From positions 1 to 64,000 of the forward strand of contig WGLV01000008.1 of assembly GCA_016125385.1 (NCBI GenBank): DNA of 64,000 nucleotides, in the 5' to 3' direction. Both the position numbers and the translations under genes were made by a program. The DNA is from a bacterium. GTDB lineage: Bacteria > Hinthialibacterota > Hinthialibacteria > Hinthialibacterales > Hinthialibacteraceae. Below the pieces are notes generated by a model that saw nothing but the letters and a program-made list of their open reading frames with translations, was not told the DNA's origin and searched no databases. Below are positions 25,588-33,618 of this stretch, in pieces; position 1 is the first letter of the stretch, and every line of letters begins with the position of its first letter.

Positions 25588-27039
25588 CTAAAACCCGCTC
25601 TCTCCCGGCGGAAGGGCCGCCCACAGGCGCTGCGTCACGCCGGGTTCGCCGGTCGCTGCGTAGCGCGCGTGCGCCTCGCCCGCCGGACGCGGATTGATAT
25701 CCAGCGCCCACACGGAGAACGGTTCGCCATCTTCTCGCGGCGGGCCCAGGCGCAGATCGATTCCCGCCATCAGAACTTCAGGAAACGCGGCGGCGGCGCG
25801 CTCGGCAGCGGCTCGAATGAACCGCCAATATTCGCCGCCCGGTCTGATTTCGATCGCGGTCTCCCCGGTAAATCCCTTCAGAACCGTTCCCGGCTTCCAT
25901 TCTACAATGCGTCCGCCCCGCGATGGAGAGGCAATGAGAGACGCGGCGGGCGCGAGCTGAAAAAAACCGCTTTCCGCCTCGCCGTGGGCGCAGTACATCC
26001 GCACGTCGAAGCAGACCATCTCGCCGCCCGGCGAACATCCAGCGCGCGCGCCCTCGATTCCCTCGCGCAGCAACACGTCATCCCCGCGCGCGATCTCAAT
26101 CACGTGCGCGGCCAGATCGGGGTTGGCGAGAATGAAATCATCCACGCCGCCCGGTCCATGAAAAACGCGCACTCCCCGCCCTTCGGTCCCGCGATTGGGT
26201 TGAACGACGACGGTGCGTTTCTCGGCGCGCCCCGCCGTCAACGCGGCGAGCGCTTCCCGCAAGGCGTCTTGAGACGCGGCGTCTTTACTCGCGATGAGCG
26301 CCGCGTCAGGCGTTAACACATCCATCTCGCGCCAGCGCTGAAAACAGGCGTATTTGTCATCCATCCGGTCGCTCGCGTCGAAGGAGTTCACTTGAAATAC
26401 TCGCGCTTCAACGGCCCGGCGGCTCATCCGGCGATGGACGCCGGGCGTCATGCACAAAAACTGCACGCTGGCCAGCGGCGCGGGAGGCTCGAAATCCGTT
26501 TCGATCAGCACGTCGCGATCCAGATCGTAAAAAATTCCTCGCCGTGCTTGAAATGAATCCGTGAGCCAGCTTTCATGCACGGCCATAACCCGGCGCTCCG
26601 CTTGATGGAGACCGTGATCGGCCAGCGCGGCGTCGAGCATCGGCGGAAACAGATCGTTCATCGCATGCGGCATGCACTCGATCAACAACGCGTGATGAAC
26701 GAGCGGCGGCGCCACCGATGACGCGGGGCGAATGAGAATATCCGGCGTAAGACGTTCGCTGTGCAGTTCTTCGAGAAGGGTTTGTTTATGTCGTTCGGCG
26801 AAGAGGGGGGCCATCGCGGCGAGCTGGACGGTGCCGTCAAGCGTGAATTGAGACAGAACCGTCTGAAGGCATTGAGGAGAGAGTTCGTCGAGCGTTCGCG
26901 CGGCGTGCGGCAATAACTCGCGCTCGCCGGCGTGAATCCGCTCGCGCAACGCGGCGATGGAACCGGCGCGTTCTTCGAATCCGGCGCGCAGGAGACGCGC
27001 GAAATGTTCGGACAAACGTTCGCCGGCCGCGTCACGCAT
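25588..27039 (-). CDS. ATP-grasp superfamily protein of unknown substrate
   Basis: Protein of 483 residues. The C-terminal half has ATP-grasp features: KRTVVVQPNRGTEGRGVRVF (ATP-binding Lys and Gly-rich loop, near residue 270), VLLREGIEG, the Mg-binding strand CFDVRMYC, and the terminal acidic/Asn motif WALDINPRPAGEAHARY. The N-terminal 230 residues are helical and unrecognised; they may form the pre-grasp and substrate domains. ATP-grasp enzymes join a carboxylate to an amine or thiol through an acyl phosphate. GGAGG lies nine bases before the ATG. It is between hisF and the GHMP kinase gene, and could work with that kinase. Its substrate is unknown. Confidence 0.7.
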   Translation of the reverse strand: MRDAAGERLSEHFARLLRAGFEERAGSIAALRERIHAGERELLPHAARTLDELSPQCLQTVLSQFTLDGTVQLAAMAPLFAERHKQTLLEELHSERLTPDILIRPASSVAPPLVHHALLIECMPHAMNDLFPPMLDAALADHGLHQAERRVMAVHESWLTDSFQARRGIFYDLDRDVLIETDFEPPAPLASVQFLCMTPGVHRRMSRRAVEARVFQVNSFDASDRMDDKYACFQRWREMDVLTPDAALIASKDAASQDALREALAALTAGRAEKRTVVVQPNRGTEGRGVRVFHGPGGVDDFILANPDLAAHVIEIARGDDVLLREGIEGARAGCSPGGEMVCFDVRMYCAHGEAESGFFQLAPAASLIASPSRGGRIVEWKPGTVLKGFTGETAIEIRPGGEYWRFIRAAAERAAAAFPEVLMAGIDLRLGPPREDGEPFSVWALDINPRPAGEAHARYAATGEPGVTQRLWAALPPGESGF

Positions 27040-27078
27040 GCAGAGCGCCTCCGAAACGCCTCGCCTCGCGGCGGAGCC

Positions 27079-27858
27079 TCAGTCGGTCTTGCGCACCACC
27101 ACCCCGCGCTTTTGCAGGTAATGTTTGATATCGCGGATGGTGTAAGCGCCGTAATGGATCATTGAGGCGACGATGGCGGCGTCCGCCTCGCCCTCGGTGA
27201 AAATACGATGCAGGTGATCGGGGGTTCCGCCGCCGCCGCTGGCGATGACGGGAATCCCGACGGCGCGCGCTACTTCGCGGGTAAGTTCGACGTCGTAGCC
27301 CTGTTTTACGCCGTCGCAGTCGATGCTGTTCACCACCAGTTCGCCCGCGCCCAGTTCTTCACCCCGCTTACACCAGGCGATGGCGTCGAGGCCCATCGCC
27401 TTACGGCCTCCATTGATAAAAATCTCATACCCTGAGGGCACGGCCTCGCTGGCGGGCGTGCGTTTGACGTCCATACTCAATACGATGCACTGGCTGCCGA
27501 AAGCGCGCGCGCCTTCGGCGATGATTTGCGGATTCAAAACGGCGGATGAGTTCACGCTGACTTTTTCCGCCCCCGCGAGCAACACGTTTCGCATGTCTTC
27601 CAGCGTACGCAACCCGCCCCCCACCGAATAGGGGATGAAGATCGATTCGGCGGTGCGGCTTACCACATCGATCATGATGCCGCGCGCGTCGCTGCTGGCG
27701 GTAATGTCGTAAAACACGATCTCGTCGGCGCCGTCTTCGTAATACCGCTTGGCCATTTCAACCGGATCGCCGAGGTCGATGTTGTTTTTAAATTCAACGC
27801 CCTTGGTGACCTTGCCCTCGCGGACGTCGAGACAGGGAATGATGCGTTTGGTCAGCAT
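27079..27858 (-). CDS. hisF: Imidazole glycerol phosphate synthase cyclase subunit
   Basis: TIM-barrel cyclase of 259 residues that, with HisH ammonia, makes imidazole glycerol phosphate and AICAR from PRFAR in histidine synthesis. Catalytic Asp D11 in [10 protein letters not shown] and D130 in VLSMDVKR are both present, with the phosphate-binding loops SVGGGLRT and [16 protein letters not shown] precedes the ATG. It directly follows hisH, so the two subunits are co-made. No other histidine gene is in the window. Confidence 0.95.
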   Translation of the reverse strand: MLTKRIIPCLDVREGKVTKGVEFKNNIDLGDPVEMAKRYYEDGADEIVFYDITASSDARGIMIDVVSRTAESIFIPYSVGGGLRTLEDMRNVLLAGAEKVSVNSSAVLNPQIIAEGARAFGSQCIVLSMDVKRTPASEAVPSGYEIFINGGRKAMGLDAIAWCKRGEELGAGELVVNSIDCDGVKQGYDVELTREVARAVGIPVIASGGGGTPDHLHRIFTEGEADAAIVASMIHYGAYTIRDIKHYLQKRGVVVRKTD

Positions 27859-27885
27859 GTTCGTTCCTTCACGGCGCGGATTCGG

Positions 27886-28512
27886 TCAGGTCCAGTTTTC
27901 ATTCCGGCAGAAGTTCTTCAGCATTCGCAGGCCGATGGGGCCGCTTTTTTCGAGGTGAAACTGGGTCGCAACGATGTTTTCCTTCGCCACCGCGCAGGTA
28001 AAGCGCAGGCCGTATTCCGTCTCGCCGATGGTTACGCCGGGGTCTTCCGGTTCACAGTAAAACGAATTGACGAAATACACGTCCGATGGATTCGCGACGT
28101 TTTCATACAATGGATGTTCGCGCACCTGGTGAAGCTGGTTCCAGCCGATCTGGGGAATCTTGATCGGGCCATTGGGACCGTGATCGGGAAAACGCCGTAC
28201 CTTCCCTTTGAGAAAGCCCAGGCATTCCGCGTCGTCTTCCTCACTCCATTCGAACAGGATCTGAATGCCGATGCAGATGGCGAGAAACGGCTTTTTGCGC
28301 TCGATCACCTGATCGCGGACGATCTGGTCGAGCCCGGTTTTGCGCAAGACGTCCATCGAAGCGCCCGCCGCGCCAACGCCGGGAAAAATGATCCGGTCTG
28401 ATTCTTCGATCACGCGGCGGTCCTGCGTGATTTCCGCTTCAAAGCCCAGGTAGTTGACGGCGCGCTTGACGCTGGTCAGGTTGCCGCCTTCATAATCGAT
28501 AATCGAGATCAC
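27886..28512 (-). CDS. hisH: Imidazole glycerol phosphate synthase glutamine amidotransferase subunit
   Basis: Class I glutamine amidotransferase of 208 residues supplying ammonia to HisF. Catalytic triad: C80 in FLAICIGIQ, H185 and E187 in TQFHLEKSG. The N-terminus IIDYEGGNLTSVKRA and oxyanion-strand region FPGVGAAGASM fit HisH. Two sites differ from the usual form: YFVNSF in place of the common YFVHSY, and FHLEKS in place of FHPEKS. The start is GTG with GGAGCG upstream. It lies 17 bases after tyrS and just before hisF. Confidence 0.93.
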   Translation of the reverse strand: MISIIDYEGGNLTSVKRAVNYLGFEAEITQDRRVIEESDRIIFPGVGAAGASMDVLRKTGLDQIVRDQVIERKKPFLAICIGIQILFEWSEEDDAECLGFLKGKVRRFPDHGPNGPIKIPQIGWNQLHQVREHPLYENVANPSDVYFVNSFYCEPEDPGVTIGETEYGLRFTCAVAKENIVATQFHLEKSGPIGLRMLKNFCRNENWT

Positions 28513-28529
28513 GGCGCATTACGCTCCAG

Positions 28530-29672
28530 TCAGCGCAACTTCACCTTTTTCATTACGTCGCGCAGATTTTGCAAGACGGCTTTGGGGCCGGGTTGTGAAA
28601 AATGATCCCGAACCGGCGTCAGCAGATCGATGATGTTATCGGCGACGGCGGTTTTCAGGTCCATCGGGTGCAACTGTTTTTCCGCGAAATCGGCGCAGAG
28701 TTCATCAAAGGTATCGTAACTCAGATCGCCGCCCCATTCGGGCTTGCGTGATATTTTCAGCGGGCCGCGCCCCAGCGCGAACAGGGTGTGTTTCGCCCAG
28801 TCGAGCACAGGGTTGAATTCGATCTCACCCTCGGGGCAGAACGCCTTCTTGATCTTGCGGCGAATTTCATCCGGCTCATCGGTGATAAAGACGGCGGTAT
28901 CGGGCTTCGATTTACTCATCTTCATCGCCGCCCACACGTCCTGCTTGCGTTCCGGGTCGATGGGCCACATCGGCGGCTTGCCGAGACCGATGAGCAGGTG
29001 GTGATGAATGGCGAGCGGCGTGATACGCTCTCCGTCCGGCGCGGTGAGTGGCAGCGTCTTGATCTGGTTGGCCACGTCGAGCGCGATGACGTGCGCCTTG
29101 CGCTGATCCTGACCGGCGTGGGCGAGGTTGACGCCCATCGTATAAATATCGGCAACCTGCATGGGCGGATAGACCAGTTTGGCGAAATCGACCGAATCGC
29201 CCTCGGCGCGCCCGAGAATGGTGATCGAACGCATGATGCGATTGAGCGTGGTGTTTTTGCACACGTCGATCAGCGCCGTCCAGTAATCCGGGTTGTCGCG
29301 ATACAGGTCGGACCCCAACACCAGTTTGACGCCGTCAGGATCGCCGCCCACCGCTTTGAGACAGGCTTTCAAGCCCTCCGCGAAGTAGTCGTAGGCGAAC
29401 GAGCGGATCAGCTCGATGTCGCCGCCCAGCTTGTCGTTGATCCAGCTGTGCCAGTCGGCGAGAAACAGGGTGCATTCCACCCCGGCGCGCTGAAAATCGG
29501 CGACTTTGGCCATACACTGCACGCCCGTGCCGAGATGAATCTCGCCCGACACTTCAAAGCCGATGTAATGACGCAGGGGAATGTTTTTATCGAGGTATTC
29601 GCGCAGGCGGTCTTCGGTGAGAATTTCCTGCACGTTGCGGGTGATGAGTTGAAATCGTTCGTCGTTGTTCAT
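28530..29672 (-). CDS. tyrS: Tyrosyl-tRNA synthetase, archaeal/eukaryotic type
   Basis: Class I aminoacyl-tRNA synthetase of 380 residues, attaching tyrosine to tRNA-Tyr. It lacks the C-terminal S4 RNA-binding domain of ordinary bacterial TyrRS and ends in the short helical anticodon-binding domain of archaeal enzymes. Recognisable archaeal-type blocks: YIGFEVSGEIHLGTG (HIGH-like; the last position is Thr), LADWHSWINDKLGG, VYPPMQVADIYTMGV, KMSKSKPDTAVF (KMSKS), KKAFCPEGEIEFNPV and LHPMDLKTAVADNIIDLL. These match the general plan of Methanocaldococcus TyrRS. The tRNA-Tyr gene ends 70 bases upstream on the same strand and carries the C1:G72 pair that this enzyme type recognises. The hisH gene follows at 17 bases. 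Confidence 0.9.
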   Translation of the reverse strand: MNNDERFQLITRNVQEILTEDRLREYLDKNIPLRHYIGFEVSGEIHLGTGVQCMAKVADFQRAGVECTLFLADWHSWINDKLGGDIELIRSFAYDYFAEGLKACLKAVGGDPDGVKLVLGSDLYRDNPDYWTALIDVCKNTTLNRIMRSITILGRAEGDSVDFAKLVYPPMQVADIYTMGVNLAHAGQDQRKAHVIALDVANQIKTLPLTAPDGERITPLAIHHHLLIGLGKPPMWPIDPERKQDVWAAMKMSKSKPDTAVFITDEPDEIRRKIKKAFCPEGEIEFNPVLDWAKHTLFALGRGPLKISRKPEWGGDLSYDTFDELCADFAEKQLHPMDLKTAVADNIIDLLTPVRDHFSQPGPKAVLQNLRDVMKKVKLR

Positions 29673-29741
29673 AGCCGGTGCTTTTCGATCGGATTCGGGC
29701 TGGCGCCGCGATGGAACGTCTTCGGGTATAAAATAAAAACG

Positions 29742-29824
29742 TCCAGGGGGAAGGATTCGAACCTTCGAAGGCTTGCGCCGGCAGGTTTACAGCCTGCTCC
29801 CATTGGCCGCTCGGGCACCCCTGG
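29742..29824 (-). tRNA. tRNA-Tyr (GUA) with long variable arm and C1:G72 pair
   Basis: Reading the minus strand from 29824, the acceptor CCAGGGG pairs perfectly with CCCCTGG near 29742, with discriminator A and no encoded CCA. Anticodon stem GCAGG/CCTGC encloses the loop CTGTAAA, anticodon GTA, tyrosine. T arm GAAGG-TTCGAAT-CCTTC. The variable region of 14 bases (CGGCGCAAGCCTTC) and the D arm CCCGAGCGGCCAA are those of bacterial class II tRNA-Tyr. The first pair is C1:G72, not the bacterial G1:C72. Five T residues follow the 3' end closely. A TATATT box about 15-20 bases upstream of the 5' end could be its promoter -10. Confidence 0.96.
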
Positions 29825-30140
29825 AGTCTTTGTGATCCGGTCGAATATAAAAACGGGATGGCGTTTGAAAATCAACCCCGGAGAGAGGCGTCTTTCGCCG
29901 CGTCGTTTTTCAGGCGGTTTCCGGAAAGCCGTTTTTCCGCGCCGCAAGAGCCCGAATCGGGCCCGCGGATCAGCCGGATAACGAAAATCGCTCCCTCAAA
30001 CCAGCCTTTACCAATTTTGCTTTGAGCCTCTCGAATGTCAAGGCGCGGGACGCGCTTTCCACAACTTGAATCCACGCGCGGGGGCGCCACAATGGGGCGC
30101 TGGTTCCACCAGTCACTACTTCAACGGGTTCAAGGGTCTT
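29825..30140. other. Divergent intergenic region upstream of tRNA-Tyr and the epimerase gene
   Basis: This 316-base gap must hold the promoters for the tRNA/tyrS run on the minus strand and the epimerase on the plus strand. On the minus strand TTGATT and TATATT occur, but their 20-base spacing is poor. I see no further gene. Confidence 0.4.
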
Positions 30141-31166
30141 ATGCGATATCTGATTACGGGCGGAGCGGGCTTTATCGGAATCAATCTGGCCGATCGTCTC
30201 GCCTCGCTGGGGCGTGAAGCCGTCATTCTCGATAATCTCTCGCGGCGCGGTTCAGAAAAAAACCTGGCGTGGTTTCAACAACGCCATCCCGGCGCCGAGT
30301 TCCACCAGTGCGACGTCCGCGACGCCGCTTCGGTCGACGCCGCCTTCCGGCGGTATGCTCCCTTCGACGCGGTGATCCACCTCGCCGCCCAGGTCGCCGT
30401 TACCACCTCGGTCACCGATCCGCGCAACGATTTCGACATCAACGCGCTGGGAACCTTCAACGTCCTCGAAGCGGCGCGCGCGGCGGATTGCGCCCCCGCG
30501 TTCATCTACGCCTCCACCAACAAAGTCTACGGCGGCATGGAACACATCGGCGTCGTCGAACAAAACGGACGCTACGTCTACGACGGCCTGCCGGGCGGCA
30601 TCGATGAAGACTGCCCGCTTGATTTTCACTCGCCCTACGGCTGTTCAAAAGGCTGCGCCGATCAGTACGTGCGCGACTACGCCCGCATCTATGGAATGCG
30701 CAGCGTCGTCTTTCGCCAGTCGGCGATTTACGGCCCGCGCCAGTTCGGCGTCGAAGATCAGGGCTGGGTGGCGTGGTTCACCATCGCCGCCTGCAAAAAC
30801 AAACCCATCACCATCTACGGCGACGGAAAACAGGTGCGCGACCTGCTCTGGGTCGGCGATCTGGTCGACGCCTACCTGGCCGCCGTCGAACGCATCGACG
30901 CGGTGAAAGGGCGCGTATTCAACGTCGGCGGCGGACCGGAAAAAAGCATCAGCGTCTGGACCGAGTTCGGCCCCATGCTGGAGCGTGCGCTGGGCCGCGA
31001 GGTTCCTGTCTCATGGTCTGACTGGCGGCCCGGCGATCAGAAGGTCTGCATGATGAACATCGACCGCGCCCGGCGCGACCTCGGCTGGACGCCGAAAGTC
31101 GGCGTGGAAGAAGGCGTCGAACGAATCGTGGAGTGGGTGAAAAACAACCTCGACATCATCGACTGA
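30141..31166 (+). CDS. NAD-dependent epimerase, CDP-paratose 2-epimerase-like
   Basis: Extended short-chain dehydrogenase of 341 residues from the ATG at 30141, where the Rossmann motif begins directly (MRYLITGGAGFIGINLADRL). The open frame extends upstream without signs of coding. Catalytic YxxxK is in SPYGCSKGCADQ and the preceding strand YASTNKVYGG is typical of CDP-paratose/tyvelose epimerases. Others: HLAAQVAVTTSVTDP and YGDGKQVRDLLWV. The substrate would be a nucleotide sugar for surface polysaccharide (inference). Convergent with the unknown secreted protein gene downstream. Confidence 0.87.
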   Translation: MRYLITGGAGFIGINLADRLASLGREAVILDNLSRRGSEKNLAWFQQRHPGAEFHQCDVRDAASVDAAFRRYAPFDAVIHLAAQVAVTTSVTDPRNDFDINALGTFNVLEAARAADCAPAFIYASTNKVYGGMEHIGVVEQNGRYVYDGLPGGIDEDCPLDFHSPYGCSKGCADQYVRDYARIYGMRSVVFRQSAIYGPRQFGVEDQGWVAWFTIAACKNKPITIYGDGKQVRDLLWVGDLVDAYLAAVERIDAVKGRVFNVGGGPEKSISVWTEFGPMLERALGREVPVSWSDWRPGDQKVCMMNIDRARRDLGWTPKVGVEEGVERIVEWVKNNLDIID

Positions 31167-31213
31167 AGATTTGGGCGCAAAAGTTTTTCTGCCGGAACGG
31201 TAAAAATCACCCT

Positions 31214-32431
31214 TCAATTTTCACTCGCGATGAACGCCCAGTGAATATGAGGAACTTCTTCGCCTTTATACAATAATTGATGATCGGCCAGCGTCCCGTC
31301 CTTCAACACGCAGTGATAGATTGCATCGTGTTTTCGCCAATAGACGCCGTCATCGTTTATCAACAAGATTTCGCTATCGGCCTGTTGCGTGTCATACTCA
31401 TAATACTCGTCCGTTTTCAGATTTTTGACGAACAAAATCCCCGGCGCGTGACATCCAGCATCCTTGGCGTGATAATCGAAATCGAACGCGTACTTGATGT
31501 TCAATCGTCCGGTTACTTCATGGATAATTCGGTTGGCGCGTCCGGGATTGAATTCGCCTTTGTTTACCTTTTCTTCATCGTATCCGGAATACGCGACGTA
31601 CCCCGCCGCGTATTGATTGAACAGGCGGATCTCGCTCCGAGCGCCCTTGACCTCCCATTTCGACCAGCGATTGCTCTCCCTGTCGAGCAAGATAAATCTC
31701 TTCTCATCATCAGGAACGGAATTTTGCTTTTTACTCGGCGTAAGAATCAGATAGGATACGTTTGACGCCTGCAGACGCAACAAACTATTCATTACCACAA
31801 GATCCTTCGGCACGATTGGCATTAACGCATCGATTTCATCCGGCCCAGTAACCATACCTTGTTCGTTCATCGAGTAAAAAAAAGCAACATTCATCGTGTC
31901 GAACACCCCGAATCCTCCTTGGCGCATGATATATTTCCGCACTGGAGTATCGACTTGATTTATTTTCAATGATGCCACATCAACGCAATTGATCCCATAT
32001 TTTTTTTCTTTCGTTTCCTTGTCGTCTCCAACTGTATTAATTAAAACAGCATTATCCATGCTCGAATTCGATAAGTACATTACATCGAGAAAAGAATCGC
32101 CTCTACTAATTTCATAAAGTGTGCTCTCGATTTCACACTTTTCAGAGGTGGATAGCCTTACAATCAGCAAAGAATAAGGAGAGTAACTCAATCCGGCAAT
32201 CAAATATCGCTTCCCATCGCAAGTCGGTTCAATCAGTTTAGAACAATAATCGGAAGAAAGCAGTTGGGCTTCATGTGAAAACATCCCGCTTTTCACTTCA
32301 TATTGAAAAAGGACCGTGGTTAACTGCGCGGGTCCGAATGGATTCGGTGAAGATGAAATGAATTTCACAACTTGGCATTGTGCGTTTAGTGCAACTGAGG
32401 CGACGATCAGTAGATGAAAGAAAAATTTCAT
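31214..32431 (-). CDS. Secreted protein of unknown function
   Basis: Protein of 405 residues from the ATG at 32431, starting with a Sec signal peptide (MKFFFHLLIVASVALNA). The mature part is strand-rich with short repeating elements (for example YLIAGLSYSPYSLLIV, FILLDRESNRWSKWEV, ILLINDDGVYWRKHDAIYHC) that could form a beta-propeller-like fold; this is only an impression. The DNA is AT-richer than that of its neighbours, which hints at a different history. It follows the DUF4434 gene on the same strand. No family recognised. Confidence 0.6.
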   Translation of the reverse strand: MKFFFHLLIVASVALNAQCQVVKFISSSPNPFGPAQLTTVLFQYEVKSGMFSHEAQLLSSDYCSKLIEPTCDGKRYLIAGLSYSPYSLLIVRLSTSEKCEIESTLYEISRGDSFLDVMYLSNSSMDNAVLINTVGDDKETKEKKYGINCVDVASLKINQVDTPVRKYIMRQGGFGVFDTMNVAFFYSMNEQGMVTGPDEIDALMPIVPKDLVVMNSLLRLQASNVSYLILTPSKKQNSVPDDEKRFILLDRESNRWSKWEVKGARSEIRLFNQYAAGYVAYSGYDEEKVNKGEFNPGRANRIIHEVTGRLNIKYAFDFDYHAKDAGCHAPGILFVKNLKTDEYYEYDTQQADSEILLINDDGVYWRKHDAIYHCVLKDGTLADHQLLYKGEEVPHIHWAFIASEN

Positions 32432-32515
32432 AATTTGGCATATCCTCAACTGACATCATTCCGCTCTCTTCATCCCGCTCATTCCATACCAACAAATCGA
32501 TTATTTTCAAATATT

Positions 32516-33550
32516 TCATTTCAACGCGTTGGCGTATTCCATGTACCGCTGATAGAGTTCCACCGAATCGGCGCGCCCCGCGAAGGCGCTGGTACCGGGC
32601 CGGTTCATCATCCCCTGGTACTGATAGATCAGAATAACGTCCACGAACGGCGAAACCGCCTCCAGTTGCGTCCGCACCCGGTCGAACGGCGCGGCGATCA
32701 GGTTGCTTTTGTACACCTCGCCTTCAAACTCGAATATTTCCACGTCCGCCCACAACGCCCGTTGCGCAACCTTGTCGTGAACCCTGCGCAGTTTTTCATA
32801 AATCGCGGCGGTTTCATCCGCCCGCGTCTTTCTGACCCCCACCTCGTCCTGATAGGCGACAATGTCGACGTCGAGCGCCTCCAGTTGCCGGGCGTACGAG
32901 TCTTCATCGCGCTCGTTGCGAGTACCATAGGGAGCGATCATGATCTTGCATTCCGGTTTGAGCGTCCGCGCGAACGCGCTCGACGCGTTGATATACTCAA
33001 TCAACGGTTCTTCAAAATACGGTGACAACTGCGCTTCATTCGGCCAGTACCACCCGAAAAAACTCGCATGGTCCCCATAGCGTTCGGCCAGTTCCACCAG
33101 GGCCCGTTCGCGCTGATGGGTTCCATCTTCGCCGGGTAATACCCCGATTTTCTCTTTGAAGAATCCCCCGCTGATAAAAAACTTCACGCCAAACTCATCG
33201 CCGGCGCTCAACACCGCTTCCAGCGGATCGTCGCACGCCATCTTCCATTGCGGGAGCACGTTTGATGGATAAAACGAGAGGTCGTCCTGCGCGACCGACA
33301 GCAGCACGAGGTATTTCAGCCCCGCGCCCGCGATTTCCCCCACCTTGGCGCGCCATTGGTCGCGGCTGAACGCTTCGAGTTGATCGTTCCAGTATCGCGC
33401 TTCCCATTCCCAGCAGTGCTGAAATTCAAACCAGCTGCCTTCGATGGGTTTGCGGATCGAATCGGCGTGATTCGCGCCGGAGAATGCCGCCATCCCGCTC
33501 AAGGTGAGCATGGAGAGAAACGGTCTTCGCTGCATTGCGCCCGGGTGCAT
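32516..33550 (-). CDS. Exported DUF4434 domain protein
   Basis: Protein of 344 residues from the ATG at 33550, chosen for GGAG seven bases upstream. The leader has a twin arginine (MQRRPFLSMLTLSGMAAFSG). The mature part reads as a TIM-barrel of the DUF4434 type: GSWFEFQHCWEW, GLKYLVLLSVAQD, SFFGWYWPNEAQL, IAPYGTRN and DIVAYQDEVGV. DUF4434 proteins are often next to glycan-degradation genes and resemble glycoside hydrolases, but no activity is established. It lies downstream of a sulfatase on the same strand. Confidence 0.8.
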   Translation of the reverse strand: MHPGAMQRRPFLSMLTLSGMAAFSGANHADSIRKPIEGSWFEFQHCWEWEARYWNDQLEAFSRDQWRAKVGEIAGAGLKYLVLLSVAQDDLSFYPSNVLPQWKMACDDPLEAVLSAGDEFGVKFFISGGFFKEKIGVLPGEDGTHQRERALVELAERYGDHASFFGWYWPNEAQLSPYFEEPLIEYINASSAFARTLKPECKIMIAPYGTRNERDEDSYARQLEALDVDIVAYQDEVGVRKTRADETAAIYEKLRRVHDKVAQRALWADVEIFEFEGEVYKSNLIAAPFDRVRTQLEAVSPFVDVILIYQYQGMMNRPGTSAFAGRADSVELYQRYMEYANALK

Positions 33551-33618
33551 GTCTCTTCTCCGCTGGCAGCGCGTTTCGTTCACGCGATGCATTCGATGTG
33601 CGCCGATTCAATCGGCGG

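Noticed and set aside
29742-29824. tRNA-Ser or tRNA-Leu because of the long variable arm
   Set aside because: The anticodon loop CTGTAAA gives GTA, which is tyrosine, and class II tRNA-Tyr is normal in bacteria.
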